DNA from: Symbiodinium microadriaticum | Lineage: Eukaryota; Sar; Dinophyceae; Suessiales; Symbiodiniaceae | NCBI GenBank assembly: GCA_001939145.1 | Contig: LSRX01000843.1 | Location: 260,456-324,455, forward strand | Direction of reading: 5' to 3' | DNA length: 64,000 nucleotides | Made by a program: the position numbers and the translations under genes | Shown here: piece by piece, positions 55,800 through 64,000 of the stretch | How the letters are laid out: each line of letters opens with the position of its first letter | How positions within the stretch are numbered: the stretch's first letter is position 1 | The notes under the pieces: generated by a model | What the model was told of the DNA's origin: nothing | The model's input: the letters and a program-made list of their open reading frames with translations, nothing else | Databases searched by the model: none

Positions 55800-56151
55800 T
55801 TTTTTTTGCATGCACTCAAGACAGGCCTTCTCGATTGTTTCGTAGTAGCTGCTCCCCTGCCCATCTTTGCCATGAACTCGCACTAGCCCGCAAACAGTGT
55901 GCTTCAAGTCAAGCTGCTTCGTTGTACTCCGGGGGCGCGAAAAGCTTGTTGATAGCCTGCAAATCGTGAAGCACTCGCAGGTCGAGGCAACTAGGTGGCA
56001 GCAAGTAACAAAAAGGCCCAAGCAGGATTGAACATGGTTGAGCTGCCTCTTAAGCTTGCCAAACAGCCCCAAGTGGTTCAACGAACATCTGCCAGCAGGT
56101 GCTTGTGCATCAGTGCCCTCACCCGTTCGGGGTTGATGTGGTAAAACCCCA
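54960..56151. other. Unassigned region with (CA)n(TA)n(T)n microsatellite
   Basis: The microsatellite is at about 55753-55807. No recognised coding sequence. Confidence 0.5.
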
Positions 56152-56475
56152 GTTTGAAAGGCACTAGTCACTAGTCATTAGATTGTCAAAAAGCAGTCGA
56201 GCCGCGGAAACAAAAGCATGCACTTTTCTGTCCGATGTCAGGCACATACTGCTCGCGACCATTTTTGGTTGTACAGCTGGTGCGGATATCTGCAGATGTT
56301 GTACTCATCGTCCGGTATTCTGCATTCTGCTTCCGGTCCGGCAGCCGTAGCGGACGAGCGCGAATACCGACGGAGCTTCTTTCCGACATCGGACAAAACA
56401 GCGTGCACTTCTGCTTCTGCTGCGCGACTGCATGTTGGCGATTGGAAACAGACTAGTGACTAGTGCCTTTCAAAC
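56152..56475. mobile_element. MITE with 25-bp perfect terminal inverted repeats
   Basis: Starts GTTTGAAAGGCACTAGTCAC at 56152 and ends with its exact reverse complement at 56475 (25 of 25 bp, 56152-56176 and 56451-56475). 324 bp long with no coding capacity. The TIR contains the direct duplication CACTAGT CACTAGT. I do not see a clear target-site duplication in the bases next to the repeats, so the superfamily is undetermined. Confidence 0.8.
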
Positions 56476-56652
56476 GGTTCCGAGCTTTGATTGGCTGTGC
56501 TATGACTAGGCACGCAACGGACCCGCTGAAGCCTTGGCTCAAGCGGGACTGCTTGCGTTTCCGCTGTTTTGATTACCCGCCGCTTCACCCCGTCTCCGCC
56601 AACTCTGCTTCTATCCCGGTCTGTCCCTGGACTCATGACAGGCCTTACAGCC

Positions 56653-56755
56653 GGTGCGGGTATCTGCAGCTGTTGTACTCTGCATGCGGTATTCTGCTTC
56701 CGGTCCGGCAACCGTAGTGGAACAGGGCGAATACCGTCCGGAGCTCTGTTCCGAC
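56653..56755. repeat. Diverged second copy of the MITE interior
   Basis: GGTGCGGGTATCTGCAGCTG through CCGGTCCGGCAACCGTAGTGG to CTGTTCCGAC parallels 56279-56387 inside the MITE, with substitutions and small indels and without the terminal repeats. It is an older relative. Confidence 0.7.
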
Positions 56756-56759
56756 CACA

Positions 56760-63600
<6,841 letters not shown>

Positions 63601-63689
63601 GCTTAGAGGCGCTAGCTCAAGCGATCTTAGGGGTGCTTGAAAGCTTGCAAAGGCGCTCTAAGACGGCCCGCTTGCAAGCCGCTGCACAG

Positions 63690-64000
63690 CTTCGGAACCG
63701 CAGCTTGCCAGCTTCCTTAGGAAGCTTCCGAACAGCTGCCAACTTCCTTAGGAAGCTTCCGAGCAGCTGGCCAGCAGTCTATCGAGCTTCCGAGCAGCTG
63801 GCCAGCAGTCTATCGAGCTTCCGAGCTGCTGGCCAGCAGTCTAACGAGCTTCCGAGCTGCTGCCAGCAGTCTATCGAGCTTCCGAGCTGCTGCCAGCAGT
63901 CTATCGAGCTTCCGAGCTGCTGCCAGCAGTCTATCGAGCTTCCGAGCTGCTGCCAGCAGTCTATCGAGCTTCCGAGCTGCTGCCAGCAGTCTATCGAGCT
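63690..64000. repeat. 30-bp tandem repeat, continues past the window
   Basis: From about 63771 the unit TATCGAGCTTCCGAGCTGCT + GCCAGCAGTC repeats with a 30-bp period (first copies 31 bp). It is preceded by two copies of a near-palindrome, AGCTTCCTTAGGAAGCT. Each unit holds CTGCTGcCAGCAG, able to form a hairpin. It is stop-free in several frames because 30 is divisible by three, but coding is not otherwise supported. Confidence 0.93.

Noticed and set aside
56530..56552. TTGGCTCAAG on plus, matching the end of DinoSL
   Set aside because: Ten bases only, the core CCATTT is absent, and no gene follows.

Overview
The window reads as nuclear DNA of a dinoflagellate, probably a Symbiodiniaceae-like or related species; genus and species cannot be fixed from this sequence. 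Four things point there. (1) A complete ribosomal protein L5 gene (uL18) has five short introns, three with GC or GA instead of GT at the donor, and every acceptor is AG followed by G. (2) A 17-nt exact piece of the dinoflagellate trans-spliced leader (DinoSL) lies at 1081-1097, and a diverged 19/22 match occurs in both A repeats of a retroelement. (3) The sequence is saturated with retroelements, satellites and long microsatellites. (4) Host exons are short and sparse, and there is no bacterial-style operon structure.

Layout. 1-1100: minus-strand reading frame behind a relict DinoSL. 1195-4152: a perfect hexanucleotide array of 493 units. 6415-7320: a 98/110-bp satellite. 7.6-8.2 kb: decayed Ty1/copia polymerase. 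9639-19175 (minus strand): the main feature of the window, a tyrosine-recombinase retrotransposon with split direct repeats (A1-coding-B1-A2-ORF-B2) inserted in a TACATA-type microsatellite. It encodes, 5' to 3', an unknown 608-aa protein, a tyrosine recombinase, a CCCH zinc-finger Gag, a polyprotein joining a 2-oxoglutarate/Fe(II) oxygenase-like domain to reverse transcriptase, RNase H, and, between A2 and B2, a cysteine-rich protein. 20.2-21.5 kb: decayed ISXO2/Merlin-type transposase. 25.9-26.3 kb: SET-domain pieces. 30710-31955: RPL5. 32.6-35.0 kb: a broken retroelement with a C5-methyltransferase-like PPC motif. 36.8 kb: cold-shock-domain exon. 47.3-47.6 kb: UAS-domain exons of a UBXN7/FAF-like protein. 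49.5-52 kb: a large low-complexity protein with a Q-rich repeat. 53.8-55 kb: copia-like Gag remnant. 56.15-56.48 kb: a MITE with 25-bp perfect terminal inverted repeats. 63.77-64 kb: a 30-bp tandem repeat running off the end.

How the parts fit. In the 9.5-kb element, Gag, RT and RNase H all lie in one reading frame separated only by single stop codons, and the recombinase is split by a -1 shift into that same frame. The repeat order is the one expected if cDNA is circularised and integrated by the recombinase (PAT/Ngaro-like). The oxygenase-RT fusion, the recombinase placed before Gag, and the extra cysteine-rich gene inside the repeat block are the parts I regard as potentially undescribed. 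Most of the remainder is introns, intergenic DNA and old repeats in which I cannot assign genes.
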